Below are positions 10,815 through 20,874 of a stretch of DNA of 64,000 nucleotides, piece by piece (the first letter of the stretch is position 1; each line of letters starts with the position of its first letter). The translations under genes were made by a program, and so were the position numbers. Source of the DNA: Pyrrhosoma nymphula (taxonomy: Eukaryota; Arthropoda; Insecta; Odonata; Coenagrionidae); NCBI GenBank assembly GCA_963573305.1, contig OY754338.1, forward strand, positions 16,490,192-16,554,191, given 5' to 3'. Below the pieces are notes generated by a model. The model was given only the letters and a program-made list of their open reading frames with translations, ran no database searches and was not told the DNA's origin.

Positions 10815-12715
10815 AACACTACCCAGCGATTCCGATATGGGAGGTATCATGTCAGTGCTCCGGAGCATCATACGTCTATTACCAAACGAGAAATTATGTT
10901 TGTTTATAAATATATACGTTAACATAATCGGAGCTTTGCATTCAATAGATTGAAGTTGGCGCACCTGGAGACATGCCAACACACAGGAAAGACGATGGTT
11001 GCAATGATGGGCGCAAGCGAAGCGCTCGGTAATCTGTCAACAGTTATCATTCCATACACACTATAGTCACGGCCGAATGGTTTGTACATATTCAACTAGT
11101 TCTTTCAAACTACATGTTTAAAAAATCAATCCAAAAATTCGTCATTTTACCACAAAATAAGAGAGTACTTGACATTATCCGTATTTAACGCATTTTCTCA
11201 AAATAAACACAAAAACAACAATCATCATTTATTTCCGCCAACTTCCCAGGTCACCAAGCAATCTTCTCCCAATCATAGTTGAATGGCTTTGACTACAAAA
11301 TCCGGCCACACCTTTGTCCCTTATACTATCCAGTCCAGTACTAGCCAGCCACACTTTGTCCCTTCTTTATTTCACAAATGAACCTCCCAAAACCTCTTCC
11401 CCAATCATGCCTTGTACTTCTTCTTGAGTTTTCTCTTCCAACTTAATCTCACTTTCCTCCCCCAAACACTTTTCTCCGGCGATTCTAGCCCATTCACTTC
11501 CTCTCTTTAATGTTCAGGTTTCGGCACAAAACGAATCCACAACACATATCGTCTGTTAAACAACCTTTCATACAAGCCTTCACAAGAGGTAGCCATCGCA
11601 TTGCTCCTCTTCCATTATTATCGATTGAGAGATCAAGAAAAATGCCATTCGACTCTTCCTTTCAAGATACCTTTCTGAATATCCATAATTAAGTTAAACT
11701 TGAGTATACAGGGGAAAAGTAAAGACCAGTGATTTTATTTAATGAATACGAAATTTTAAGATTTTTTAGATCTAATGAAAGGAATTCAATAACATTATGA
11801 TTTTCCTGATAAATGAACGGAAGCATAAGGGGTAGTTATTTTCAAAATTAAATGTGTTTCTCCGAGGTACATACTTTCGACATTTTGAGACGTGATGTCA
11901 AATCACTTTTTACAATAACGCTCAAGGTCCTAAAAAACAGGAAGTTAAGTATCGTTAAGTTTCACGCTAGTTAACCTCTACTCGAGCTACGCAAAATATT
12001 TTAGTATGCCAATACGTCCACGTGATTGTATCTGACGAATCTCGCCACTGATTAAAAACTAATTTAATCCACGATTTTGTGCTATTTATGCGTGAAGACC
12101 GAGGTCAGTGAAGCCTCAGTGAATTCGCATTGAAATTTAAACTGATGAAGTATGGATGTCTTACCAAGATCTATCCAGAGAGTTTTGTGAACTGCCCTCA
12201 CTGGAATGTCCCACCAGTAGAATGGAGACTGGATATTTCGAAGTATTTCACATTATTTATCCTATCCTCCGAATTGAAACTCGGGACGTTATTTTCTTAG
12301 CGAGTTAATGAGATCCTCTGAGATCACGTACTTGGACGAATCAAAAAATAACTCCACCAGTGGCTGTGCATATGTAACTCTGGGGTGGATAATTTTCAAA
12401 CTTTAGTTAACAAACAATGTAATGGCCATACCGTCTGGTTATAAGCGATCAATCCTGTTACTGAATTCATGGAAACTGCCATTGACGAGAGCGAATCCTA
12501 TCTCATTTGTGTCCTATTACTCGGGAGATTCATGAACTATTTTGATGAGATTATTTGAACTAACATCAAACGTCAGGGAACTCGCATTATATCTATGTGA
12601 TTTCCAAGTCACACAGGCAAAACTCCAGGAAACGAGAAATCTCACTCGGCAGCGAAAGAAACCCTCGAAAAATAATGTTGACTCTAGTCATACACCTCAA
12701 CAGACGCACAGAGTA
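10815..12715. other. Mostly unrecognised AT-rich sequence
   Basis: A segment near 11945-12005 repeats one near 10655-10705 (TTTCACGCTAGTTAACCTC and following bases), so both belong to a dispersed repeat that I cannot name. A pyrimidine-rich part at 11220-11690 may hold a decayed minus-strand LINE linker, but the match is too weak to call. No supported gene. Confidence 0.35.
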
Positions 12716-12718
12716 TGT

Positions 12719-13473
12719 TTTAGGTGGTTTGAGTGAAAAATCACTTCACCTACAACATGATGAATTTGACCTCAATTTAAAGAAACAACTCTCATATTTC
12801 CAATGATATAAAAATATCAACCCCTTGCCGAACTACTTTTCGAGCAATTTGCCTAAAAATATAAGCTTTTTTACATGGGAATGGCTAAGCGCTCCAGAGG
12901 GAGAATATTGAAGGAAATTGGAATTTATAATTCCTAGATTTCGTTAAAAAACTAACGGTGTATAAAACTGATGATCTCAGGCCTGACCTCGTGGAAATTA
13001 TGGATATCTATGATGAGAAAACCACCTTTGTTATTTCCACAAACTTTCTTACGCTGGCACGACGCGCACATGAGTATGCCACAGTGTGGTGAAACACGCG
13101 TCGTGCCAGCGTAATAAAGTTGTGGAAATAACAAAGGTGGTTTTATCATCATGGATAACGGTGTGTAGATTGCATATTTTCTCATATATTTATAAAAAAT
13201 AATCTATTACTCACCACAGTAACTTTTACAGAATCGCAAGAAAAACCAGCTGTTTTGAAGGGTTTACGGCCGTACGGCGGGAAAAAATGAGTCAAGTTAG
13301 AGACTTATGTAGCTTTATTTATCTAATTACTGAGATTTTTGGGCATATCTTAGCGCCATTAATATAACAATATTTATTTCGTACTTCTTACAGACGCTGA
13401 AATCAAAGAATAAAATTTGAGTATGGTCTCCACTATGACTAGGGATCTATCTATCTCGCTCAAACCACCTTAA
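12719..13473 (+). mobile_element. TTAA-type MITE, copy 1 (interrupted)
   Basis: The ends are inverted copies of GGTGGTTTGAGTGA, flanked by TTTA at the left and TTAA at the right. The family recurs at 18494-19036, 19517-20087 and 22194-22780, with related copies in the large inverted repeat, at about 570 bp each. There is no ORF, so it is non-autonomous. A TTAA target is used by piggyBac and Kolobok elements; I cannot decide between them. A separate hairpin is inserted at 12962-13156. Confidence 0.75.
12962..13156. mobile_element. 195-bp hairpin element nested in MITE copy 1
   Basis: The sequence AACGGTGT occurs at 12954-12961 and again at 13157-13164, an 8-bp target-site duplication inside the host MITE. 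The insert contains near-perfect arms (AAAACCACCTTTGTTATTTCC and mirror) around a short loop. An 8-bp duplication is usual for hAT elements, but the ends do not look like a standard hAT terminus. Confidence 0.65.
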
Positions 13474-13479
13474 ATGGTG

Positions 13480-13990
13480 GTCTTTTCTATCTTTCTCTCC
13501 TTTCATACCTACGTTTTGCACTCCATGAAAGGTGAGTGGCAGTCTTTCATTCGATATTCTCTGGACACGTCCGTACCATATCGCACTTGTTTCGACTTGA
13601 TTTCGTCCAAGATGGCTTTTGATGTATTCATTATCTCCCGAATTCTTTCATTTCTTACTCTTTCAATCCTGTATTTTTGAGATGCCCTTTCTAAGTTAAT
13701 CCATTTCCGTTGCTATTAGTTTATTTTCCTCACTCATATTTATTTGCCATATTTCACTTCCATAGTTCAGTATACTTTTTTATGTATGGTGTTGTATTTT
13801 TGGGTATAAGTGGGTATCTTTTATTTCTTTTCGATATATCTCTACTCCAAAGTATTGAATTTAACATATTTACTGTAGCTCTACTTTTATTTATCCTATA
13901 TTTAATCGTTTCTGCGCTCCTCCCGCTGTTATGTACTTTTATCCCTAAATAATCATATGACTCGTAGACTTCTACTTCTTCATAGAACAC
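13480..13990 (-). pseudogene. LINE RT C-terminal relic
   Basis: The minus strand reads VYESYDYLGIKVHNSGRSAE, then I-K-Y-R-I-N-K-S-R-A-T-V-N-M-L-N-S-I-L-W, then R-N-E-R-I-R-E-I-M-N-T-S-K-A-I-L-D-E-I-K with K-Q-V-R-Y-G-T-C-P-E-N. This is the post-palm part of an RTE-like LINE and differs from the family at 45.5-51.8 kb. It ends where the large inverted repeat begins. Confidence 0.65.
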
Positions 13991-14143
13991 ATACGAATGA
14001 ATGATAAAGATAAGCGAATTTTCGAAATATAATTCACCAAGGTTTGAAGAAGAATATGAGTGGATGAAATTCCACCTCGGGGTCCTTTGAAGTATAGCGA
14101 AGTTTAGCTTATCCGCGCTCATTAAGGAGAAGTTTAGAGGAAT

Positions 14144-14414
14144 AAAAACATGAGCACGCCAGATCGCCGACGGGCAAAAGGTATGGCCGCGCTAGATCAA
14201 TGCCGCACTTTCAAGCCGCAGCGCGCTCTTCAGCGATTGAGTCTTAACCGAATGAACCGGGTGATAGACGCATCTCCCGTTCTTACACCTCGCATGGGTA
14301 CAGCGAGTACCGCCACGGGTGGACTTTGACTGACAGCGAGGGTTACGACTCAGACCAACCACTGAACCAAGCCTCACTGCTGCGGGATTACAGGAGTACG
14401 CCACCACTCCCAGC
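14144..14414 (-). ncRNA. 7SL/SRP-RNA-like unit, left arm (degraded)
   Basis: This is the inverted counterpart of the unit at 16726-17013. The 5' Alu-domain part (GCTGGGAGTGGTGGCG, then ACTCCTGTAATCCC) is kept at 14375-14414. The second hairpin has lost its pairing (CCCGCAGCAGTGAG). The 3' part near 14190-14230 keeps a TGCGGC..ATTGATCTAGCGC pattern comparable to the 3' Alu-domain strand. A five-base T run ends it. About 190 bp of extra sequence separates it from the conserved TATA block at 14610-14644, so this copy is probably not transcribed in the same way. Likely a pseudogene. Confidence 0.45.
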
Positions 14415-14417
14415 TGA

Positions 14418-14605
14418 GTTGACACCTGGGGGGCGATTCTGTATGTTCTCGGAATTTCCGAGCCTCTAAAGTGACGAAATTTTGACGTCACAGCCTTTAA
14501 AATTTCAAATAAGGCCATTCAATAGTTGAGATTTGTCGGGGGCTGTGACGTCAAACCCACGGATTTTCCGAGGTTCGACCACGTAGAGTCCTTACTGAAT
14601 AAGGT
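14418..14605. repeat. Small foldback insertion in the left arm
   Basis: It contains inverted halves: TCGGAATTTCCGAG with a GTGACG...GACGTCACAGCC segment, and GGCTGTGACGTCAAA with TTTTCCGAG. It has no counterpart in the right arm and sits between the TATA block and the 7SL-like unit, so it probably inserted after the duplication. Confidence 0.5.
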
Positions 14606-16677
14606 GCCTGAACGTCCTCGCATTTATATCGCGTTGAGAGCGGCAGTCCCACATGGGTACGAAAACGGCTTAGAAGGTTCAGTTTAGCTTGATAAGGTAC
14701 CATTGAATATAATTTTCAATTAAATCCTCCCCATCCGAAAGAGAATATCTTATGCTTCTAATGATACCAATATATCAGCCATTTCTCACACTACTTATTG
14801 AAATATTGTCCGAGTAATAGGAACCATTTCCATGAGATATGGAACGGCTATTCGCTGCAGAGGAACATGATTGAAAAAATGAGCAACACCTGAGGACGAG
14901 ATCTCGTCTGAAATGTATAAGTGTGAAGCTCAAATATTTTCTAAATTATTAAAAAAAAATACTTTTATTACTCGCCGTATTACAATTAGTAAATAATTGA
15001 CAAATTTGGCATTTGGTTTGAAGGCGTTTCCAACGTACGGCGGGTAACAAATAAGTCAAGCTAAAGGCTCCAAAGTGTATATTTCGTTTAATACTGAAAA
15101 TGTCATTGATTGAAGCGAAGTTCTCGCGTCATTCATAGAAACATATTCACTTCATGCTTCGCACAACTGCTTGGATTTATAAATAGTTATCCTAATATGG
15201 CTTTTACGGTTAGAGAAATAATCTCAAACTACCTTCAAGTCAATTCACTTCAATAAAATGGTAACTACAGCAAGGAAAGAGATTGATTCCAAGCTGATTC
15301 GCACGAACTGATTTCTTTTGTTCTCACTCGCGCGGACGTCTGCGAGCTGGGAAACGACATTGCGCGCCCAATTCGTTTTAGTTGCACCAAATCAGGAATT
15401 TATAAAATATAAAGTCAAAAAAATTATGATCAAATGAATTTTAATTTAATTTTTTTTTTAAATCTTTTACCGAGTATTTTGTTTTTGCATACTGTTCACA
15501 GCCTAAATTCTCTCCGATTTTGCGAATGTATAACCGTTCGTCAAGAATAAGATATTTTGCCGGTCAGCTGATTTCTTTCTCACCCTCCTTACCACAACCT
15601 CCCAGTGCCTTTCCGAGCTGTGGGCTTATTTTTCGGTTATAGGCGCTGTTGAGCACAACGAACTACGTATCTGTGCTCTAAGGTCTGACATGCGATTCTT
15701 ACTTGTGCAGGTATATATAACCAAACACTTGGGATAAGATTATAAAATTAAATAAATATTAATTTGATCATAATTTCATTAAACCTTATATTTTTTTACA
15801 TTCCTGATTTGGTCACGTAGTATATGATTTCAAAGCGTATAGGTTTGTGGAACCAAAGTCGCACGATGAAGTTTGGGAAACGCTAGATTAGATCCACCTC
15901 AGTGACTTATCTGAGTAGGTACCGCCGCTGATAAGGAGATGAGCGTGGACGTTGGTGGAGGCATGGGCGCGCAATATCGTTTCCCAGCTCACAGACGTCC
16001 GCCGGAGTGAGAACAAAAGAAATCAGTTCGTGCGAATCAGCTTGGAATCAATCTCTTTCCTTGCTGTAGTTACCATTTTATTGAAGTGAATTGACTTGAA
16101 GGTAGTTTGAGATTATTTCTCTAACCGTAAAAGCCATATTAGGATAACTATTTATAAATCCAAGCAGTTGTGCGAAGCATGAAGTGAATATGTTTCTATG
16201 AATGACGCGAGAACTTCGCTTCAATCAATGACATTTTCAGTATTAAACGAAATATACACTTTGGAGCCTTTAGCTTGACTTATTTGTTACTCGCCGTACG
16301 TTGGAAACGCCTTCAAACCAAATGCCAAATTTGTCAATTATTTACTAATTGTAATACGGCGAGTAATAAAAGTATTTTTTTTTAATAATTTCGAAAATAT
16401 TTGAGCTACACACATACATTTCAGACGCGATCTCTTCCTCAGGTGTTGCTCATTTTTTCAATCGTGTTCCTCTGGAGCGAACAGCCGTTCCATATCCAAT
16501 GGAAAACGGCTTCTATTACTTGGACAATATATCAGTAAGTAGTGTGAGAATTGGCTGATGTTTTAGTATCAGTAGAAGGATGAGATATTCTCTTTCTGAT
16601 GAGGACGAATTATATTAAATGGTACCTTCTCAAGCTACCTTGAACCTTCTTAGCAGTTTTCGTAGCCGTGAGAGAAT

Positions 16678-16712
16678 GCCGCTCTCAACGCGATATAAAT
16701 GCGAGGACGTTC
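16678..16712 (+). promoter_or_regulatory. Conserved TATA-containing block upstream of 7SL-like unit
   Basis: A 35-bp segment is identical in both arms (here and at 14610-14644, inverted), while neighbouring sequence differs at many positions. It contains TATAAAT at 16694-16700, 26-32 bp before the first base of the 7SL-like unit. That spacing suits an external RNA polymerase III promoter; upstream TATA elements are known for U6 genes and for 7SL genes of some organisms. A proximal sequence element could lie just 5' (16640-16690) but I cannot identify one. Confidence 0.45.
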
Positions 16713-16725
16713 GGGTATCATCTCA

Positions 16726-17013
16726 GCTGGGAGTGGTGGCGTACTCCTGTAATCCCGCGGCCGGGAGGCTTGGTTCAGTGGTTGGTCGAGGTCGTAACAC
16801 TCGCTGTCGGTCGAAGTATGCCCGGGTCTGCGACCGCTGTAACCCATGCAATGTGCTACCGCGAGGTATACGTATGGGTGACGCGTCGTTACTCGGTAGA
16901 TTCGGTGACGACTCTATAGTTGAAAAGCGCCGCGGCTTGAACGTGCGGCAAGGATATAGATCGGCCATACCTGTACCTTTTGCTTCTCCTCGATCTGCCG
17001 TGCTCCTTTTTTT
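16726..17013 (+). ncRNA. 7SL/SRP-RNA-like transcription unit, right arm
   Basis: The first 51 bases align almost without gaps to the 5' Alu domain of metazoan SRP RNA: GCTGGGAGTGGTGGCG, TACTCCTGTAATCCC, then CGGCCGGGAGGC. A GAGT/ACTC hairpin with a GGTGGCG loop, the TGTAA turn and a CCCG/CGGG hairpin all fit the SRP9/14-binding fold. Near 16938-16965, GCGGCTTGAACGTGCGGCAA with ATATAGATCGG resembles the 3' Alu-domain strand. The unit ends in seven Ts at 17007-17013, giving about 288 nt, close to SRP RNA length. The S-domain signatures (GGAAAC...AGCAGG) are not visible, so it may be an SRP-derived SINE, a pseudogene or a divergent gene. A 134-codon ORF across it is incidental. Confidence 0.5.
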
Positions 17014-17390
17014 ATTCCTTTAAACTTCTTCCTCAAAAATCGAGGGGGTGCTAAACTTCGCTATACTTCAAAGTATCCCGAGGTGAAATTTCATCCAATC
17101 GCATTTTTCTTCAAATCTTGGTAAACTAAGTGTTTTTTCGAAAATTCGCTTATCTTTATCATTCATTCGCAGCGGGATCACATTAACCGGCCAACAGAGA
17201 AGACATAATAGTTGTGAAATGGGAATACATTTCGCTTTCTCGCTGAGTTTAGTTCTCTCAATTATTCAAAAAAAGTAAATATAGCACTCGCCGTTATAAT
17301 TTGTTTAGTCTCAAAAAATCTTTGGTTAGGTAACATGTGAGTCGTTTTAAAACCTCAAATATGTTCATTTTTTTCTTTAATGACTGAGAA

Positions 17391-17480
17391 GCTCATTAAT
17401 GTATAGCAAAGTTCATTAATGTATAGCAAAGTTCATTAATGTATAGCAAAGTTTATTAATGTATAGCAAAGTTCATTAAA
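17391..17480 (+). repeat. 20-bp tandem repeat, about 4.4 units
   Basis: The unit TTCATTAATGTATAGCAAAG is repeated head to tail with almost no variation. A simple minisatellite, probably produced by replication slippage. Confidence 0.9.
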
Positions 17481-17749
17481 TTGAAATTTTAAAGGCGTCA
17501 TTGTTATTTATGTGATAACTTCATGATTTGTACACCTGATTAAATGTTAAAATAAGATTTAAAAATGATCTCTATAACACCTCGGTTCTCAACCATCGGG
17601 AAATTCCCTCATTAGGGGAAGTTTAGTTGGGTTTAGGAGAAATTGGGACAATTTTTCAGCGTATTGTGATGTTCTGTATATTGCGTGAAATCTGCAAAAT
17701 TGAACATATAATCTGAGGTTTCAGGCGTGATGGCGTGGAAACGGAACAT

Positions 17750-17965
17750 AACTGCAATTAATGAAATAAGAGCAATTTCCACAAGTATGACATTTATTGC
17801 ACGACCGGTTTCGCCTTTTACAACATCTTCAGGTGAAGATGCTGTAAAAAGTTCAGGTTACAGCATCTTACAGCATCTTCTACTGAAGATGCTGTAAAAA
17901 GCGGAACCGATCGTGCAATAAATGTCATACTTGTGAAAATCGCTCTTTTTTCATTAATTGCAGTT
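17750..17965. repeat. Palindromic module with hammerhead-like motif
   Basis: The arms mirror each other (AACTGCAATTAATGAA at 17750, its mirror ending at 17965). Inside, the minus strand 17802-17832 reads CTGAAGATGTTG...GGCGAAACCGGTCG. The right half carries a matching GAAGATGCTGT...AGCGGAACCGATCG on the plus strand. A short GAAGATGCTGTAA phrase is repeated in the loop. Confidence 0.65.
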
Positions 17966-17969
17966 ATGC

Positions 17970-18490
17970 AAAATTGAAGTCATTTTAATTTGTTCTGTGG
18001 TGTTCAGTAAAGTGCCACGGATTATAAATATGCGCATTCTTAAGCATGCATCTTTTGAGCTAGATTATCATGGGAAGGGGAATGATATTCTGAACTATGG
18101 TGAAAGGGTGGAAATAGGCTAAAAGGATTATAAAATCACTGCTCTATAATGACTAAGGGAAAATTCTCATTCAAAGTACCCAAATTCTTTGGCCGACGCA
18201 ATGTTTCCGAGTGCGAAGTGTTTCGCTTATCTGGAGAATGATTATAAAGTTTCGGTCTTGATAAGAAGCATAGCAAACCAATCGACCGAAAAACGCCTTG
18301 AGCTCGTGGTTTTTCGCATGCTATTACAGCAGGCATATTAAGGGAATTACTTTCCAACAATCCGACGAATCTCACGCACGCGCTGTGGAAAATTTCTTCG
18401 CGAAATCAGTGGAGTAGCCAGATGATTCTGCGGTCACTTATTCTGTGGTGGCAATGTTAAGGCCATTCTACACATGTTCACTGTCCTTTA
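17970..18490. other. No recognised feature
   Basis: I see no supported gene or repeat. A 79-codon minus-strand frame at 18136-18375 has no recognisable domain. Confidence 0.3.
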
Positions 18491-18493
18491 GCA

Positions 18494-19036
18494 GGTAGTC
18501 CGAGCGAAATATCACTTCACCTAGAATTATAATGAGTTTGACCTCATTTTAGAGAGAAAATCTTCCCAGTGATATCAAAATATCAACCCCTTGCCGAACT
18601 ACTTTTCGAGCAATCTGGCAGAAAATAAATATGTTTTACAAGGGATAGATTACGGCTGTGCGCTCCAGAGGGAGAATATTAAAAAAATAGAAATTTATAG
18701 CACCTAGATTTCGTCAAAAAACTAGCGGTGTGTAATTTGTATGCTTTCTCAACTACTTATAAAAATTAATCAATTACTTCACCGCAGTTTTTACTGAAAC
18801 GCAAAAAACCTGCTGTTTTCAAGGTTTTTTAGCCGTACGACGTGAAAAATGAGTCAAGTTAGAGACTTATTTAAATATATGTATTTAATTACTGAGAATT
18901 TTCTTCATATATGATTATATCTTTGCGCCATTAATATTATAATATTTACTTCATACAGACGCTGAACTTAAAATATAAAATGCGAATATTGTCTCCATTA
19001 TGACTATATGGGAAATATCTCGCTCAAACTACTTTA
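18494..19036 (+). mobile_element. TTAA-type MITE, copy 2
   Basis: The same family as copy 1 and in the same orientation. It shares ATATCAACCCCTTGCCGAAC, GCGCTCCAGAGGGAGAATAT and the right terminus CTCGCTCAAACTACTTTA. Both TTAA flanks are mutated (TTTA at the right), so this is an older copy. Confidence 0.75.
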
Positions 19037-19039
19037 CAT

Positions 19040-19515
19040 GAATGGCCCTGAAGAAATTAGTATTCTATTTATCACTTTTCGGACCTATATTCTGAATTAT
19101 TGTATAAAATGGAGTAAAAGCTTTGGGGTAAATGACTCTATTGTCGAATTATTCCTTTTATTGATGGTTTATTAACCCGGCGTCACTAATGGGAAAGCAA
19201 AACTGACTGGAAGCCTCTTTGAAAATGTGTCTCATTCACGCCTCACTGCTAAAATTGGCAATTGACGGCTCTTACTTTTGCTGAATGCAAGCGTACAGAA
19301 GCTATTATCGATGCGTACATAATGGATTCATTTCGTTCGCTCTAATGCGCTGCGTTATTCGAAACAAAACAACACCGTTTATTTCCATTCGTTTTAAAAA
19401 TCCTGTGCACTTGGCAGCGCACTTAAGAAAGGGTCGTGCGCAGGTTTGACGTGTCATAAAATAAATGAACTTCGATAATCGCATCCGCGATTGTTGTTTT
19501 TGTGTCGATGTATCA
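19040..19515. other. No recognised feature
   Basis: A spacer between two MITE copies. The only sizeable frame (19305-19589, minus) runs into copy 3 and has no domain. Confidence 0.3.
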
Positions 19516-19516
19516 G

Positions 19517-20087
19517 TTAAGGTAGTTTGAGCGAGATATTTATTCCCTTTGTCATAATGGAGACCATATTCCAATTTTATTTTTTTCATTTTAGCGTCTG
19601 TAAGAAGTGTGAAGTAAATATTGTGACATTAATGGCGCAAAATTACACTTAGATATGAAGAAAATTATCAGTAATTAAATAAATATATCCTAATAAATCT
19701 CTAGCTTGACTCATTTTTTTCACGTCGTACGGTGAAACCGACTTCAAAACGGCAGGTTTTTTTGTGACTCTGTAAAAAGTACTGCGGTGAGTGATTAATT
19801 AATTTATATAAATAGTTGAGAAAACATAAAAAATACACACCGTTAGTTTTTTCACAAAATCTAGGTGTTATAAATTCCTATTTTTTTCAATAATCTCCCT
19901 CTGGAGCGCACTGCCGTAATCTATCCAATTTAAAGCAGCTCATGTTTTCAGGCATTTTGCTCATCAAGTAGTTCGGCAAAGGGTTAATATTTATTGATAT
20001 AATTGGAAATATGAGAGCTTTTTCTTTGAAATGAAATCAAATACATCGAATTCTAGGTGAAGTGATATTTCGCTCAAACTACCTTAA
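19517..20087 (-). mobile_element. TTAA-type MITE, copy 3
   Basis: The best preserved copy. TTAAGGTAGTTTGAGCGA at the left and its mirror TCGCTCAAACTACCTTAA at the right, with TTAA at both flanks. It lies in the opposite orientation to copies 1, 2 and 4. It has no coding capacity. Confidence 0.85.
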
Positions 20088-20116
20088 GTCTGCGCTATTC
20101 AATTTTTCCTCTCTTA

Positions 20117-20858
20117 TGCCTGTTGCTCACGGTAAAATTTTCGGTAAAACGTTTTATAAAACCGACTAATTTTATAAAAATGAGCTTGCTAACGATAAAA
20201 CCGTTTTATAAAACCGAGTTTTATAAAACGTTTTACGGATTAGGACAGGTTCTATTTCCATAAAACCGTTTTATGCAACAACCAATGAGATGTTCCGCTC
20301 ATCGCGTAGGTGAGCTTTCGTCTCGCACATTTTTTCGCGATTTTCACCCACTTTAAACAGAGATATCGAAACCAAATTCACCTCACTTATTATGCAAACT
20401 TTGCAAATTTGTTTAACACTTTCAACACAACAATGCATCAACTACTTTAGAAATGGGAAACTTTCAAACCTGAGAAGTGCGATTTTTCCTCTCCGCCATC
20501 TTGCGAAATAATGCCGTTTCCTCTTATCCACTGTACGTGGCGCAGCGATCGAGCAGTTGCTTCTCTAGCATATACACACCTCTCCTACACAGTTTCTTCC
20601 CTCCTTCCACTGAAACTCGCCACGCAACGAGTGTTAGAGAATGTAGAAAGGTTTAACTGGTTTAACCTCAAGGTATACCCGATGCTAGCGCTATTTACGG
20701 CATAGCGGTTCATATTAGTACTGCTTCGATTTTCCTCTTATAAGGTTCTTGAGTTTTACCGTGAGCAAGCTAGTACGTTTTACGTACGATTCATAAAACT
20801 TTCAATAAAAATTTTTATAAAGCTGTTTTATGGAAAATTTTACCGTGAGCAACAGGCA
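20117..20858. mobile_element. Harbinger-like non-autonomous element
   Basis: Perfect terminal inverted repeats of about 26 bp start TGCCTGTTGCTCACGG and end with the mirror. They are flanked by TTA on both sides, the usual 3-bp target duplication of PIF/Harbinger elements. Subterminal regions repeat GTTTTATAAAAC several times, candidate transposase sites. No transposase ORF is present (742 bp in all). Superfamily assignment rests on the TTA duplication only. Confidence 0.7.
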
Positions 20859-20874
20859 TTATTCTTCATCACTT

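Larger units (their letters stand above)
13994..17169. repeat. Large inverted duplication (3.2-kb palindrome)
   Basis: The left arm (13994-15445) and right arm (15745-17169) match collinearly in inverted orientation over nearly their full length, with point differences and a few indels. The outermost shared word is CGAATGAATGATAAAGATAA. Each arm contains, from outside in, a 7SL-like unit, a copy related to the TTAA MITE family (14678-15238 and 16096-16644) and an inner unique part. The centre, 15446-15744, is not repeated. The right arm has about 150 extra bp at 15815-15960 and the left arm about 190 extra bp at 14415-14608. This may be a local inverted duplication or a composite element. Confidence 0.85.

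Noticed and set aside
16619..17023. 134-codon ORF whose peptide resembles translated human Alu sequence (SQLGVVAYSCNP), suggesting human contamination
   Set aside because: The likeness comes from the shared 7SL ancestry of the RNA. The unit is duplicated in the palindrome with its own drift, has its own upstream block and lacks any other Alu sequence, so contamination is unlikely and the ORF is incidental.
17391..17480. CRISPR-like direct repeats
   Set aside because: 20-bp units are tandem with no spacers, in a eukaryotic context; a minisatellite.
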